Shown piece by piece: positions 36,044 through 44,228 of a stretch of 64,000 nucleotides of DNA. The position numbers and the translations under genes were made by a program. Below the pieces are notes generated by a model, which saw only the letters and a list, made by a program, of their open reading frames with translations, was not told where the DNA came from and searched no databases. The stretch is from Nocardioides nitrophenolicus. Its GTDB lineage: Bacteria; Actinomycetota; Actinomycetes; Propionibacteriales; Nocardioidaceae. Each line of letters begins with the position of its first letter. Position 1 is the stretch's first letter. The DNA is taken from the NCBI RefSeq assembly GCF_016907515.1, contig NZ_JAFBBY010000001.1, positions 5,332,001 through 5,396,000 of the forward strand. The letters are read 5' to 3'.

Positions 36044-36450
36044 AGCCGTACCAGTACGTGGCGCTGCGCTGCGTCCCTCGCGTCGAACGCGAGGAGTTCG
36101 TCAACGTGGGCGTCGTGCTGCACTGCCCCGCCGAGGACTACCTCGGGGTGCGCTCCTCGGTCGATCCCGACCGGATCCGCGCGCTCGACGCCGACGCCGA
36201 CATCGCGGCCGTACGGGCGGCGCTGGAGGCGGTCGAGCGGGTGTGTCGCGGCGAGGCACACGCCGACTTCGGGGTGGGACTGCGCGCCACGGCGTACGGC
36301 TTCCGGGCCCAGAAGGACGACGTCAGCACCCGCTTCGGGTTCCTGAAGGCCCCGAAGAGCACCGTCCTGCAGCCCGGCCCGGTCCACGGCGGCGTGACGT
36401 CCGACCCCGCCCGCACCCTCGAGCACCTCCTGCAGCGGCTCGTTCTCTAG
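36040..36450 (+). CDS. DUF3037 protein
   Basis: 136-aa protein of the DUF3037 family: PYQYVALRCVPRVEREEFVN, then VGVVLHCP near the N-terminus, and FGFLKAPKSTVLQPGPVHGG, then TSDPARTLEHLL in the second half. It is translationally coupled to the HipA-like kinase gene, a pairing seen in many bacteria, so the two products probably act together, perhaps as kinase and partner or antidote. No enzymatic motif is visible. It ends 3 bp before the nested palindromic element. Confidence 0.85.
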   Translation: MKPYQYVALRCVPRVEREEFVNVGVVLHCPAEDYLGVRSSVDPDRIRALDADADIAAVRAALEAVERVCRGEAHADFGVGLRATAYGFRAQKDDVSTRFGFLKAPKSTVLQPGPVHGGVTSDPARTLEHLLQRLVL

Positions 36451-36452
36451 CG

Positions 36453-36566
36453 CGACCCGTCAGAAACTAGCCCCGAAATCGCGCCGACCCGGCAGAAAGT
36501 GGTCTCTGGCGAAGCCACTTTCTGCCGGGTCGGCGCGATACGAGAGCCAGTTTCTGCCGGGTCGGC
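36453..36566. repeat. Nested palindromic element between convergent genes
   Basis: A perfect 25-bp inverted repeat (36478-36502 with 36515-36539, 12-nt loop; arm begins ATCGCGCCGACCCGGCAGAA) is enclosed by a second, slightly imperfect pair (GACCCGTCAGAAACTAGC at about 36454-36471 with its mirror GCCAGTTTCTGCCGGGTC at 36546-36563). The word GACCCGGCAGAAA thus occurs four times in alternating orientation. It fills the whole gap between the DUF3037 stop and the convergent chelatase stop. It could be a bidirectional terminator or a REP-like mobile element. Confidence 0.8.
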
Positions 36567-37310
36567 CTAGACCGGGACCAGCTCGACGGCGCCGACCGCA
36601 TACCGGGCGAGGATGGTGCGGGCGATCTCGGGGTGGGCGCCGAGGGGCTCGGAGACGGCGACGGCGCCGGCCTCGAGGGCGAGCTCGGTGGCCCGGTCGA
36701 CCAGGTTGCCGGGTGCCAGGAACAGCGAGGCGACCGCGATGTGGCGGCGGCCCTCGGCGCGGAAGGCGCGGACCGCCTCGCCGGTCGCCGGCGGGGCGCT
36801 GGTGGCGTACGCCGCCGTGACGGGCAGCTTGTGGTGCGCGCCCCACAGGCGGGCGAGCCGGGCGACGGCCTGGTTGGCCAGCGGGTCGGACGTGCCGGCG
36901 GCCGCGAGCACGAGGGCGTCGAGCTCGCGGACCCGGGCGCCACGCAGGGCCGCGCGCAGCCGCTCGTCGAGCACCTCGAGGAAACGCGGCTCGAGGCCGA
37001 GCACGGCCGTGGCGCGGATCTGCAGGCCCGGGTGGCGGGCGGTCGCCTCCGCGATCACCTCGGGTACGTCGACCCGGGCGTGGAAGGCCTCGACCAGCAG
37101 CAGCGGTACGACGACGATCTCGTCGTACCCGGCCTTCACCAGCCGGTCCACGACGGTGTGGAAGCCGGGCTTGGCGAGGTCGAGGAACGCCTTCTCGATG
37201 CGCAGGTCGGGACGCAACGCCTTCGTGGCGTCGACGAGCGCTGAAACGGTGGCGGCCGAGCGCGGGTCGCGGCTGCCGTGGGCAAGGGCGATGAGTGCCG
37301 GGGCGGTCAT
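36567..37310 (-). CDS. Sirohydrochlorin chelatase (CbiX-like)
   Basis: 247-aa two-domain chelatase of the CbiX/SirB type that inserts Fe (or Co) into sirohydrochlorin. ALIALAHGSRDPRSA has the catalytic His11 and begins domain 1; VVVPLLLVEAFHARVDVPEV carries the second His; VLAAAGTSDPLANQ begins the second pseudo-repeat. In this operon it would supply siroheme for SirA. ATG 37310 overlaps the stop of an 18-codon ORF (ATGA), whose last codons provide GAGGGAGGG as ribosome site. Confidence 0.88.
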   Translation of the reverse strand: MTAPALIALAHGSRDPRSAATVSALVDATKALRPDLRIEKAFLDLAKPGFHTVVDRLVKAGYDEIVVVPLLLVEAFHARVDVPEVIAEATARHPGLQIRATAVLGLEPRFLEVLDERLRAALRGARVRELDALVLAAAGTSDPLANQAVARLARLWGAHHKLPVTAAYATSAPPATGEAVRAFRAEGRRHIAVASLFLAPGNLVDRATELALEAGAVAVSEPLGAHPEIARTILARYAVGAVELVPV

Positions 37311-37363
37311 CGTCGGTTCCCTCCCTCTTCCAGGGTGCGGTCCTCCGGGATCCGGATGGTCAT
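37307..37363 (-). CDS. 18-codon ORF coupled to cysH and chelatase
   Basis: Encodes MTIRIPEDRTLEEGGNRR. The ATG (37363) overlaps the cysH TGA and its own TGA overlaps the chelatase ATG, so both junctions are ATGA. The operon thus stays fully coupled through this small frame, which also contains the ribosome site of the next gene. It may be a pure coupling ORF, a remnant of a lost sulfur gene, or a microprotein. I see no homologue that I can name. Confidence 0.5.
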   Translation of the reverse strand: MTIRIPEDRTLEEGGNRR

Positions 37364-38106
37364 GAGTGGATCCCGCATTCGGTCTTGTTGGTGCCGGCCC
37401 AGCGGCCGCTGCGCGGGTCCTCGCCGGGGGCGACCCGACGGGTGCACGGCGCGCAGCCGATGGACGGGTAGCCGTCGTAGACGAGCGGGTTGACGAGCAC
37501 GCCGTTCTCGGCGATGTAGCGCTCGACCTGCTCGTCGCTCCACCGGGCGATGGGGGAGACCTTGACCTTCTGCTTCTTGGCGTCCCAGCCGATCACCGGC
37601 GCGATCACCCGGTTGTGGGTCTCGGCGCGGCGCAGGCCGGTCGCCCACGCGTCGTACCCGGCGAGCGAGTCGGCCAGGGGCTTGACCTTGCGTAGCGCGC
37701 AGCACAGGTCGGGGTCGCGCTTGTAGAGCTCGGGGCCGTACTCGGCGTCCTGCTCGGCGACCGACTGCACGGGCGTGATCGAGATCAGGTTGACGTTCAT
37801 CGTGGCCGCGACGGCGTCGCGGGTGCCGATGGTCTCGATGAAGTGGTAGCCGGTGTCGAGGAAGACGACGTCGACACCGGGCACGACCTTCTCGGCGAGG
37901 TGCGCGAGGACCGCGTCGCCCATGGAGGAGGTGATGCAGAACCGCTCGCCGAAGGTGGCGGCGGCCCACTCGATGATGACCTCGGCGGGGGCGAGCTCGA
38001 GCTCGGCGCCCCAGTGGGACACCAGCTCGCGGAGCTCCTCAGGCGACCGGCCGGTGGTGTGGGAGCCGCGGAACTCGCGGGCGGCACGCGTCGTGGCGGT
38101 GGTCAT
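37360..38106 (-). CDS. cysH: Phosphoadenylyl/adenylyl-sulfate reductase
   Basis: 248-aa assimilatory sulfonucleotide reductase that reduces activated sulfate to sulfite. FCITSSMGDAVLAHLA forms the nucleotide-binding P-loop-like region. Two Cys pairs (CCALRKVKPL and SIGCAPCTRR) are the 4Fe-4S ligands of the APS-reducing branch, and the catalytic Cys is in the final TECGIHS. The iron-sulfur motif favours APS over PAPS as substrate. ATG 38106 overlaps the zinc-ribbon gene stop (ATGA). No sulfate adenylyltransferase genes are visible in the window. Confidence 0.94.
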   Translation of the reverse strand: MTTATTRAAREFRGSHTTGRSPEELRELVSHWGAELELAPAEVIIEWAAATFGERFCITSSMGDAVLAHLAEKVVPGVDVVFLDTGYHFIETIGTRDAVAATMNVNLISITPVQSVAEQDAEYGPELYKRDPDLCCALRKVKPLADSLAGYDAWATGLRRAETHNRVIAPVIGWDAKKQKVKVSPIARWSDEQVERYIAENGVLVNPLVYDGYPSIGCAPCTRRVAPGEDPRSGRWAGTNKTECGIHS

Positions 38107-38294
38107 GAGGCACCTCCTTCTTCGTTGGTACGGGCGTCGGACGCCCGGTTGATGAGGCCGAGCAGCTCGACCTTGAAGGCTCGACGGCACCCTCGGCATT
38201 CCCAGCCGGTGGGCTCGTGGGGCCACAGGTCGGTCTCGCCGCAGTACGGGCAGTGGTACGGCACGGCCCGCGACGACACCGACTGCTCGGACAT
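38103..38294 (-). CDS. Small zinc-ribbon protein of sulfite reduction operon
   Basis: 63-aa protein with YHCPYCGETDLWPHEPTGWE and CRGCRRAF, two CxxC knuckles at about residues 15-18 and 33-36, i.e. a zinc ribbon. It sits between sirA and cysH with overlaps on both sides (TGATG and ATGA), so it is made in step with them. Small Cys-rich proteins are often found at this place in actinobacterial sulfate-reduction operons. The role is not known; electron transfer or an assembly function can be imagined. Confidence 0.78.
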   Translation of the reverse strand: MSEQSVSSRAVPYHCPYCGETDLWPHEPTGWECRGCRRAFKVELLGLINRASDARTNEEGGAS

Positions 38295-40012
38295 CAGACG
38301 GACTCCAGCGCCTTCTCGCCGCGCAGCAGCTCCTCGTCGGCCCGATGGACCCAGGCGTCGAACGCCTCGCCCTCGGTGCGGTCGGCGAGGTAGTTGCGCA
38401 CCACGGTGCTGACGTAGTCGTCGAGGCCCTTGCTGGTGACCTTGTGGGCGCGCAGCTTGCGGCCGAAGTTGGCGCGCAGGCCGATCGCACCGCCGAGGTG
38501 GACCTGGAAGCCCTCGACCTGCTCGCCGTTCTCGTCGACGACGAGCTGGCCCTTGAGGCCGAAGTCGGCGACCTGGGTGCGGGCGCAGGCGTTGGGGCAG
38601 CCGTTGACGTTGATGGTGATGGGCGTGTCGAGCTCGGGGAACCGCTTCTCGAGCTCGTCGACCAGGTCGCTGGCGCGGTTCTTGGTGTCGACGATGGCGA
38701 GCTTGCAGAACTCGATGCCGGTGCAGGCCATGGTGTTGCGCCGCCAGGCCGAGGGGCGCGCGGAGAGGCCGATCGCGTCGAGCCGGTCGAGCAGCGCGTC
38801 GACGACGTCGCCGTCGACGCCGATCAGCACGATCTTCTGGTACGGCGTGAGGCGGGCCCCCGTGACGCCGTACTCGTCGAGCAGGTCGGCGAGCTGGACC
38901 AGCAGGGTGCCGGAGACCCGGCCCGCGGTCGGCGCGACGCCGACGTAGAACCGGCCGTCCTTCTGCTCGTGGACGCCGACGTGGTCGCGGTGGCCGACCG
39001 GCGCCTCGGGGGAGGCGAGGGTGACCAGCTTCTTGCCGAGGTACTCGTTCTCGAGGACCTCGCGGAACTTCTCGACGCCCCAGTCGGCGACCAGGAACTT
39101 CAGCCGGGCGCGCGAGCGCAGCCGGCGGTAGCCGTAGTCGCGGAAGATGCCGGCCACGCCGGACCACACGTCGGGGACCTCGTCGAGCGGGATCCACACG
39201 CCGAGCTTCTGGGCGAGCATCGGGTTGGTGGAGAGGCCACCGCCGACCCAGACGTCGAAGCCGGGGCCGTGCTCGGGGTGCACGGTGCCGACGAAGGAGA
39301 CGTCGTTGGTCTCGGGGGAGACGTCCTGGCTGGGGTGGCCGGTGAGCGCGGTCTTGAACTTGCGCGGGAAGTTCGAGAAGTCCTTGTTGCCGATGAAGCG
39401 GCGCTCGATCTCCTCCAGCGCGGACGTGCCGTCGATGATCTCGTCCTTGGCGACGCCGGCCACCGGCGAGCCGAGGAAGGGCCGCGGCGAGTCGCCGCAC
39501 GCCTCGACGGAGTGCAGGCCGACCGCCTCGAGCCGCTCCCAGATCTCGGGGACGCTCTCGATCTCGATCCAGTGGTACTGGATGTTCTCGCGGTCGGTGA
39601 CGTCGGCGGTGTCGCGCGCGAAGTCGACGCCGATCTGGCCGAGGGTGCGGACCGCGGCGGGGGAGAGCAGCTTGCCGTCGGAGCGGACCCGCATCATGAA
39701 GTAGCGGTCGTCCAGCTCCTCCTCTTCGAGGGCGCCGGTCTTGCCGCCGTCGATGCCGGGCTTGCGCTGGGTGTAGAGGCCCATCCAGCGGAACCGGCCG
39801 CGCAGGTCGGCCGGGTCGATCGAGTCGAAGCCGCGCTTGGAGTAGGTGTAGAGGATCCGGTCCCGCACGTTGAGCGGGTCGTCGTCCTTCTTGGACTGCT
39901 CGTTCTTGTTGAGCGGCTCGGTGTAGCCGAGGGCCCACTGGCCCTCCGCGCGCTTGGGGCGCGGGATTTCGGTGAACTTGGCTCGCTCGGGCTTGAAGCG
40001 CAGGTCAGGCAT
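38294..40012 (-). CDS. sirA: Ferredoxin-dependent sulfite reductase
   Basis: 572-aa siroheme/4Fe-4S reductase that makes sulfide from sulfite. The four cluster/siroheme Cys are Cys430 and Cys436 (ACTGIEFC) and Cys472 and Cys476 (GCPNAC). Tyr80 and Cys172 keep the 92-residue spacing of the cross-linked Tyr-Cys pair of mycobacterial SirA, which supports sulfite over nitrite as substrate. WVGGGLSTNPMLAQKLG is the conserved repeat motif. ATG 40012 follows AAGGA with a long spacer. It heads the five-frame operon sirA-zinc ribbon-cysH-small ORF-chelatase. Confidence 0.93.
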   Translation of the reverse strand: MPDLRFKPERAKFTEIPRPKRAEGQWALGYTEPLNKNEQSKKDDDPLNVRDRILYTYSKRGFDSIDPADLRGRFRWMGLYTQRKPGIDGGKTGALEEEELDDRYFMMRVRSDGKLLSPAAVRTLGQIGVDFARDTADVTDRENIQYHWIEIESVPEIWERLEAVGLHSVEACGDSPRPFLGSPVAGVAKDEIIDGTSALEEIERRFIGNKDFSNFPRKFKTALTGHPSQDVSPETNDVSFVGTVHPEHGPGFDVWVGGGLSTNPMLAQKLGVWIPLDEVPDVWSGVAGIFRDYGYRRLRSRARLKFLVADWGVEKFREVLENEYLGKKLVTLASPEAPVGHRDHVGVHEQKDGRFYVGVAPTAGRVSGTLLVQLADLLDEYGVTGARLTPYQKIVLIGVDGDVVDALLDRLDAIGLSARPSAWRRNTMACTGIEFCKLAIVDTKNRASDLVDELEKRFPELDTPITINVNGCPNACARTQVADFGLKGQLVVDENGEQVEGFQVHLGGAIGLRANFGRKLRAHKVTSKGLDDYVSTVVRNYLADRTEGEAFDAWVHRADEELLRGEKALESV

Positions 40013-40183
40013 GCGGAGAGGAGGTCCTTCGCTGATGGGCGCCCACGGTGAGGGGCGCGCGGCTCGGGTGGATGCGGCGGCGGCGTCAGCGGGGCCAACA
40101 CATCATGCTGCGCGTGCGCCCGAAGTCCACGTGGCGTCGAACCACGAGGTGCGCATGGGTGGCAGCAGTGACCATGTCAATGA

Positions 40184-40255
40184 GTCTCATCCCTCGGACG
40201 GCCCGTCCACAAATCCGAATCTCATTATCTGGATGCAAGTCTCATCATCCGGACG
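40184..40255. promoter_or_regulatory. Three direct repeats upstream of sirA
   Basis: The motif (G/A)TCTCATNNTCNGGANG occurs at 40184-40200, 40219-40235 and 40239-40255. A minus-strand GATAAT (40224-40229) inside the middle copy could be the sirA -10, which makes this a plausible operator array for a sulfur regulator. The 40013-40359 gap contains no gene. Confidence 0.45.
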
Positions 40256-40303
40256 AGTGGGGCCGTGGGCACCCTCGTTCGGCCCTCCGCTGCGACGCAT
40301 GTC

Positions 40304-40319
40304 ACACCAGGTGTCACCT
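40304..40319. promoter_or_regulatory. Overlapping palindromes upstream of glyA
   Basis: ACACCAGGTGT (40304-40314) and AGGTGTCACCT (40309-40319) are two perfect 11-nt palindromes that share AGGTGT. They lie 28 bp before the glyA -10 and may be alternative operator positions for one regulator. Confidence 0.4.
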
Positions 40320-40346
40320 GTCAGTCCGCCAGCCCGCCGGCCGCAC

Positions 40347-40352
40347 TACGCT
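40347..40352 (+). promoter_or_regulatory. -10 box TACGCT, leaderless glyA
   Basis: TACGCT ends 7 nt before ATG 40360, so glyA mRNA probably starts at or next to the start codon. Confidence 0.55.
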
Positions 40353-40359
40353 GTGCGCC

Positions 40360-41811
40360 ATGAGCGACAACTCCCTCAACGGCGCCCTCGTCAGCAGCGC
40401 GTACAACCAGGCCCTGGAGGTCATCGCCTCCGTCGAGCCCCGCATCGCCGACGCGACGCGCCAGGAGCTGGCCGACCAGCGCGCGTCGCTCAAGCTGATC
40501 GCGAGCGAGAACTACGCCTCGCCCGCCGTGCTGCTCACCATGGGCACCTGGTTCAGCGACAAGTACGCCGAGGGCACCGTCGGGCACCGCTTCTACGCCG
40601 GCTGCCAGAACGTCGACACCGTCGAGTCGCTCGCCGCCGAGCACGCCCGCGAGCTGTTCGGGGCCGAGTACGCCTACGTCCAGCCGCACTCCGGCATCGA
40701 CGCCAACCTGACGGCCTACTGGGCGATCCTGGCCCACCGGGTCGAGGGCCCCTGGCTCCAGGACGCCGGCGTGAAGAACATGAACGACCTCTCCGACGCC
40801 GACTGGGAGAAGCTGCGCCACGAGCTCGGCAACCAGCGCCTGCTCGGCATGAGCCTCGACACCGGCGGCCACCTCACCCACGGCTTCCGGCCCAACATCA
40901 GCGGCAAGATGTTCCACCAGCAGCAGTACGGCACCGACCCGGCCACCGGGCTGATCGACTACGACGCGCTGCGGGCCAAGGCCAAGGAGTTCAAGCCGCT
41001 CATCCTGGTCGCCGGCTACTCGGCGTACCCGCGCCGGGTGAACTTCGCCAAGATGCGCGAGATCGCCGACGAGGTCGGCGCCACCTTGATGGTCGACATG
41101 GCGCACTTCGCCGGCCTGGTGGCCGGCAAGGTGTTCACCGGCGACGAGGACCCGGTCCCCCACGCCCACGTCGTCACCAGCACCTCCCACAAGTCGCTGC
41201 GCGGCCCGCGCGGCGGCTTCATCCTGGCCACCGAGGAGTACGCCCCGAGCGTCGACCGCGGCTGCCCGATGGTGCTCGGCGGGCCGCTCTCCCACGTGAT
41301 GGCCGCCAAGGCCGTCGCCTTCGCCGAGGCGCGCACCCCCGCGTTCCAGACCTACGCGCAGGCCGTGGCCGACAACGCCAAGTCGCTGGCCGAGGGCCTG
41401 CAGCGCCGGGGGACCAAGCTGGTCACCGACGGCACCGACAACCACATCGTGCTGCTCGACGTCTCCTCCTTCGGCCTCACCGGCCGCCAGGCCGAGTCGG
41501 CGCTGCTGGACGCCGGCGTGGTCACCAACCGCAACTCGGTGCCGGCCGACCCCAACGGCGCCTGGTACACCTCCGGCATCCGGATCGGCACGCCCGCGCT
41601 CACCAGCCGCGGCTTCGGTGCGGCCGAGTTCGACGCGGTGGCCGACCTGATCGTCGAGGTCCTCTCGAACACCACGCCCGGCACCACCTCCGCGGGCGCG
41701 CCGTCGAAGGCGTCGTACGTCCTCGCGGACGGCGTGGCCGACAAGATCCGCTCGGCGTCGGCCGAGCTGCTCGACAAGCACCCGCTCTACCCGGGTCTCG
41801 ACCTGGCCTGA
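40360..41811 (+). CDS. glyA: Serine hydroxymethyltransferase, long form
   Basis: 483-aa PLP enzyme that interconverts serine and glycine with tetrahydrofolate. [27 protein letters not shown] and the PLP lysine Lys278 in [13 protein letters not shown] are clear. It is about 60 residues longer than E. coli GlyA, mainly through an insertion around residues 127-165 ([20 protein letters not shown]), a form found in some actinobacteria. ATG 40360 is fixed by the -10 spacing; the longer upstream reading is non-coding. It ends 1 bp before the convergent response-regulator gene. Confidence 0.93.
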   Translation: MSDNSLNGALVSSAYNQALEVIASVEPRIADATRQELADQRASLKLIASENYASPAVLLTMGTWFSDKYAEGTVGHRFYAGCQNVDTVESLAAEHARELFGAEYAYVQPHSGIDANLTAYWAILAHRVEGPWLQDAGVKNMNDLSDADWEKLRHELGNQRLLGMSLDTGGHLTHGFRPNISGKMFHQQQYGTDPATGLIDYDALRAKAKEFKPLILVAGYSAYPRRVNFAKMREIADEVGATLMVDMAHFAGLVAGKVFTGDEDPVPHAHVVTSTSHKSLRGPRGGFILATEEYAPSVDRGCPMVLGGPLSHVMAAKAVAFAEARTPAFQTYAQAVADNAKSLAEGLQRRGTKLVTDGTDNHIVLLDVSSFGLTGRQAESALLDAGVVTNRNSVPADPNGAWYTSGIRIGTPALTSRGFGAAEFDAVADLIVEVLSNTTPGTTSAGAPSKASYVLADGVADKIRSASAELLDKHPLYPGLDLA

Positions 41812-41812
41812 C

Positions 41813-42505
41813 TCAGCGCCAGGTGTAGGCCAGCTCCGGCCGGCCGCCGACCCCGCGGTAGCGGGCGCGGCGGTCGGCCAGGCCCTGGTCGGCGAGGTGC
41901 TCGAGATAGCGCCGCGCGGTGACCCGCGAGGTGCCGACCAGGTCGGCGACCTCGCTGGCGGACAGGTCGCCCTCGGCGTCGCGCAGTGCGCCGGTGACGG
42001 CGCGGAGCGTCTCGGCGCTCATCCCCTTCGGCAGCGGCGCGGGTGCGGTGGGCCGCAGCGAGCCCAGCAGCCGGTCGACCTCGTCCTGGACCACCTCGGC
42101 GGGTGTCGCGGCGAGCTGGGCGCGGTAGTCGGCGTACTGCTCCAGCTTCGCGCGGAAGGTCGCGAACGTGAACGGCTTGAGCAGGTAGAGCGCCACGCCC
42201 TGGCCGACCGCCTGCCGCACCACCTGCGAGTCGCGCGCGGCGGTGACCGCGATGACGTCGCAGTGGTGGCCCGCGCTCCGCAGGCCCGCCAGCAGCCCCA
42301 GGCCGTGCCCGTCGGGCAGGTTGAGGTCGAGCAGCACCAGGTCGACGGCCGCACCCTCGTCGCGCGCGGAGTCGAGGGCGCGGGCGGCCTCGCGCGCCGA
42401 CCGGGCGACGCCGGCCAGGGTGAACCCGGGGACCCGCTCGACGTATGAAGCGTGCGCCTCGGCGGCGAGCTCCTCGTCCTCGACGACGAGCACCCGGACG
42501 CTCAT
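41813..42505 (-). CDS. CitB/DcuR-type response regulator
   Basis: 230-aa response regulator. The receiver domain has acidic residues near VVEDEE, the phospho-acceptor Asp60 in LVLLDLNLPDG and Lys in YLLKPF. The C-terminal HTH (LSASEVADLVGTSRVTARRY) is typical for CitB-family regulators of di- and tricarboxylate genes. ATG 42505 overlaps the kinase stop (ATGA). With the kinase it probably controls the symporter gene that diverges from this pair. Confidence 0.92.
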   Translation of the reverse strand: MSVRVLVVEDEELAAEAHASYVERVPGFTLAGVARSAREAARALDSARDEGAAVDLVLLDLNLPDGHGLGLLAGLRSAGHHCDVIAVTAARDSQVVRQAVGQGVALYLLKPFTFATFRAKLEQYADYRAQLAATPAEVVQDEVDRLLGSLRPTAPAPLPKGMSAETLRAVTGALRDAEGDLSASEVADLVGTSRVTARRYLEHLADQGLADRRARYRGVGGRPELAYTWR

Positions 42506-44091
42506 CGCCGGGCCTCCGTGCGGATGGTGACGGTGAACTCGGCGCCACCGAGCGCGGAGCGTCCGATCGTGACCTCGCCGCCGTGGCGCCGGGCGACCTG
42601 GCCGACGAGCGCCAGGCCGAGACCGCGGCCGGCGCCGGGCTCGGCCTTGGTGGTCCAGCCGCGGTCGAGGACGTGCGCGGCCGCATCGTCGTCGAGGCCG
42701 GGGCCGCTGTCGCCGACCCGGATCTCGAGGCCCGCGTCGTCGCCGGAGAGCCGGACGTCGACCCGGCGCGGCTCGACGGCGGCCACGGCGTCGAAGGCGT
42801 TGTCGACGAGGTTGCCGAGCACGGTGACCAGGTCCCGCGGCGCGATCGTGGAAGCGGGCGGCAGCGCGCCGGTGATCCGCAGGTCGACGCCGTGCTCGGC
42901 GGCCTCGGCCGACTTGCCGAGCAGCAGTGCGGCGACGACCGGGTCGTCGACCGCACCGACCACCTGGTCGGTGAGCAGCTGGGCGACCTGCAGCTCCTCG
43001 GTGGCGAATGCGACGGCGTCGCCGGGCCGGCCCATCTCGATGAGGGTCACGATCGCGTGCAGCCGGTTGGCCGACTCGTGGTTCTGCGAGCGCAGCGACT
43101 CGGTGAGCCGCCGGACCACCTCGAGCTCACCGGTCACCGAGCGCAGCTCGGTGTGGTCGCGCAGGGTGACCACGGCGCCGACCTCGCGGCCCTGCCACTC
43201 GGCGGGCGCCGAGGAGACCACGAGGATCCGCTCGCCGGCGAGGTAGAGATCGTCGGACTCGGCGGTGCGGCCCCGGGCCGCGGCGACGAGGGCCGGCGCC
43301 AGGCCGAGCTCCTCGATCGGCGTACCGACGACGTCGTCGGGGAGGGCGAGCAGGCGGCGCGCCTCGTCGTTGGCCAGCTGCACGCGACCCGCGCCGTCGA
43401 GCAGCAGCAGGCCCTCGCGCACGGAGTGCAGGACGGCGGAGTAGTACTCGTACATCCGGGCCAGCTCCTGCTCGCCCATGCCGTGGGTGAGCCGGTGCAG
43501 CCGCCGGCCGAGCAGCCAGGCGCCCGCCAGCGCGACCGCGAGCAGCGCGCCGCCGACCAGCACGATCACGGTGACGTCGCGGCGCAGCCCGCGGTCGATG
43601 TCGCTGACCCGGATGCCGACGGACACGAGCGCGACCACCCGTCCGCCGTCGCGGACCGGTACGACGGAGCGCACCGAGGGGCCCAGGGTGCCGGTGTACT
43701 GCTGGGTGAAGACCGCGCCCCGCGGGGCGTCGCCGACGTCGCCGACGAACGTCCCGCCGATCTGGCTCGGGTCGGGGTGCGTGTAGCGCGTGCGGTCCAG
43801 GCCCATCACCACGACGAAGTCGGTGTCGGTGTCGCGGCGCACGTCCTCGGTCCAGGGCTGCAGGGTCGCGGTCGGATCGTCGGAGCGCAGCGCGGACCGG
43901 ACGGTGGGGGAGTCGGCGACGGTCTGCGCGACCGCGACCGCGCGCTGGGTGGCCCGGCTGCGCGAGTCGCGGCGCGCGTCGTACGACGCCATCAGGATGC
44001 CGGTGAGCACCAGAAGCAGCACCAGGCCGACCTGGAGGAGCAGCACCTGCCGGGCGACCGGGGCGTCGCGGAGCGGACGGGGCAGGCGCAC
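42502..44091 (-). CDS. CitA/DcuS-type sensor histidine kinase
   Basis: 529-aa membrane kinase. Two membrane segments (about 15-35 and 173-195) flank an extracytoplasmic PDC/CitA-like sensor domain with the RYTHPDPSQIGG motif that binds carboxylates in this family. A cytoplasmic PAS domain follows (SVREGLLLLDGAGRVQLAN). The phospho-acceptor is probably His338 in LRSQNHESANRLH, and the ATPase has NLVDNAFDA, GDSGPGLDD and GRGLGLALV. GTG 44091 is the start. The partner regulator is encoded in overlap, and the dicarboxylate symporter lies divergently 137 bp away. Confidence 0.92.
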   Translation of the reverse strand: MRLPRPLRDAPVARQVLLLQVGLVLLLVLTGILMASYDARRDSRSRATQRAVAVAQTVADSPTVRSALRSDDPTATLQPWTEDVRRDTDTDFVVVMGLDRTRYTHPDPSQIGGTFVGDVGDAPRGAVFTQQYTGTLGPSVRSVVPVRDGGRVVALVSVGIRVSDIDRGLRRDVTVIVLVGGALLAVALAGAWLLGRRLHRLTHGMGEQELARMYEYYSAVLHSVREGLLLLDGAGRVQLANDEARRLLALPDDVVGTPIEELGLAPALVAAARGRTAESDDLYLAGERILVVSSAPAEWQGREVGAVVTLRDHTELRSVTGELEVVRRLTESLRSQNHESANRLHAIVTLIEMGRPGDAVAFATEELQVAQLLTDQVVGAVDDPVVAALLLGKSAEAAEHGVDLRITGALPPASTIAPRDLVTVLGNLVDNAFDAVAAVEPRRVDVRLSGDDAGLEIRVGDSGPGLDDDAAAHVLDRGWTTKAEPGAGRGLGLALVGQVARRHGGEVTIGRSALGGAEFTVTIRTEARR

Positions 44092-44130
44092 GCCTCATTC
44101 TCGCCCATGCCGGCCCCACGCCGGGGGTCC

Positions 44131-44167
44131 CGTTGTGGCGCGCGTCACGAACAGTACGAACACAACG
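44131..44167. promoter_or_regulatory. Candidate response-regulator site before dctA
   Basis: CGTTGTG (44131-44137) and CACAACG (44161-44167) form an inverted repeat with centres 30 bp apart, in the divergent region between kinase and symporter genes. It is a suitable binding site for the CitB-type regulator. Confidence 0.45.
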
Positions 44168-44228
44168 GTGACGGTCGTCACCCGCGGTCGCAGAGTTGCC
44201 GGGTCACCCATCCGGACCAGGAGGAGCC

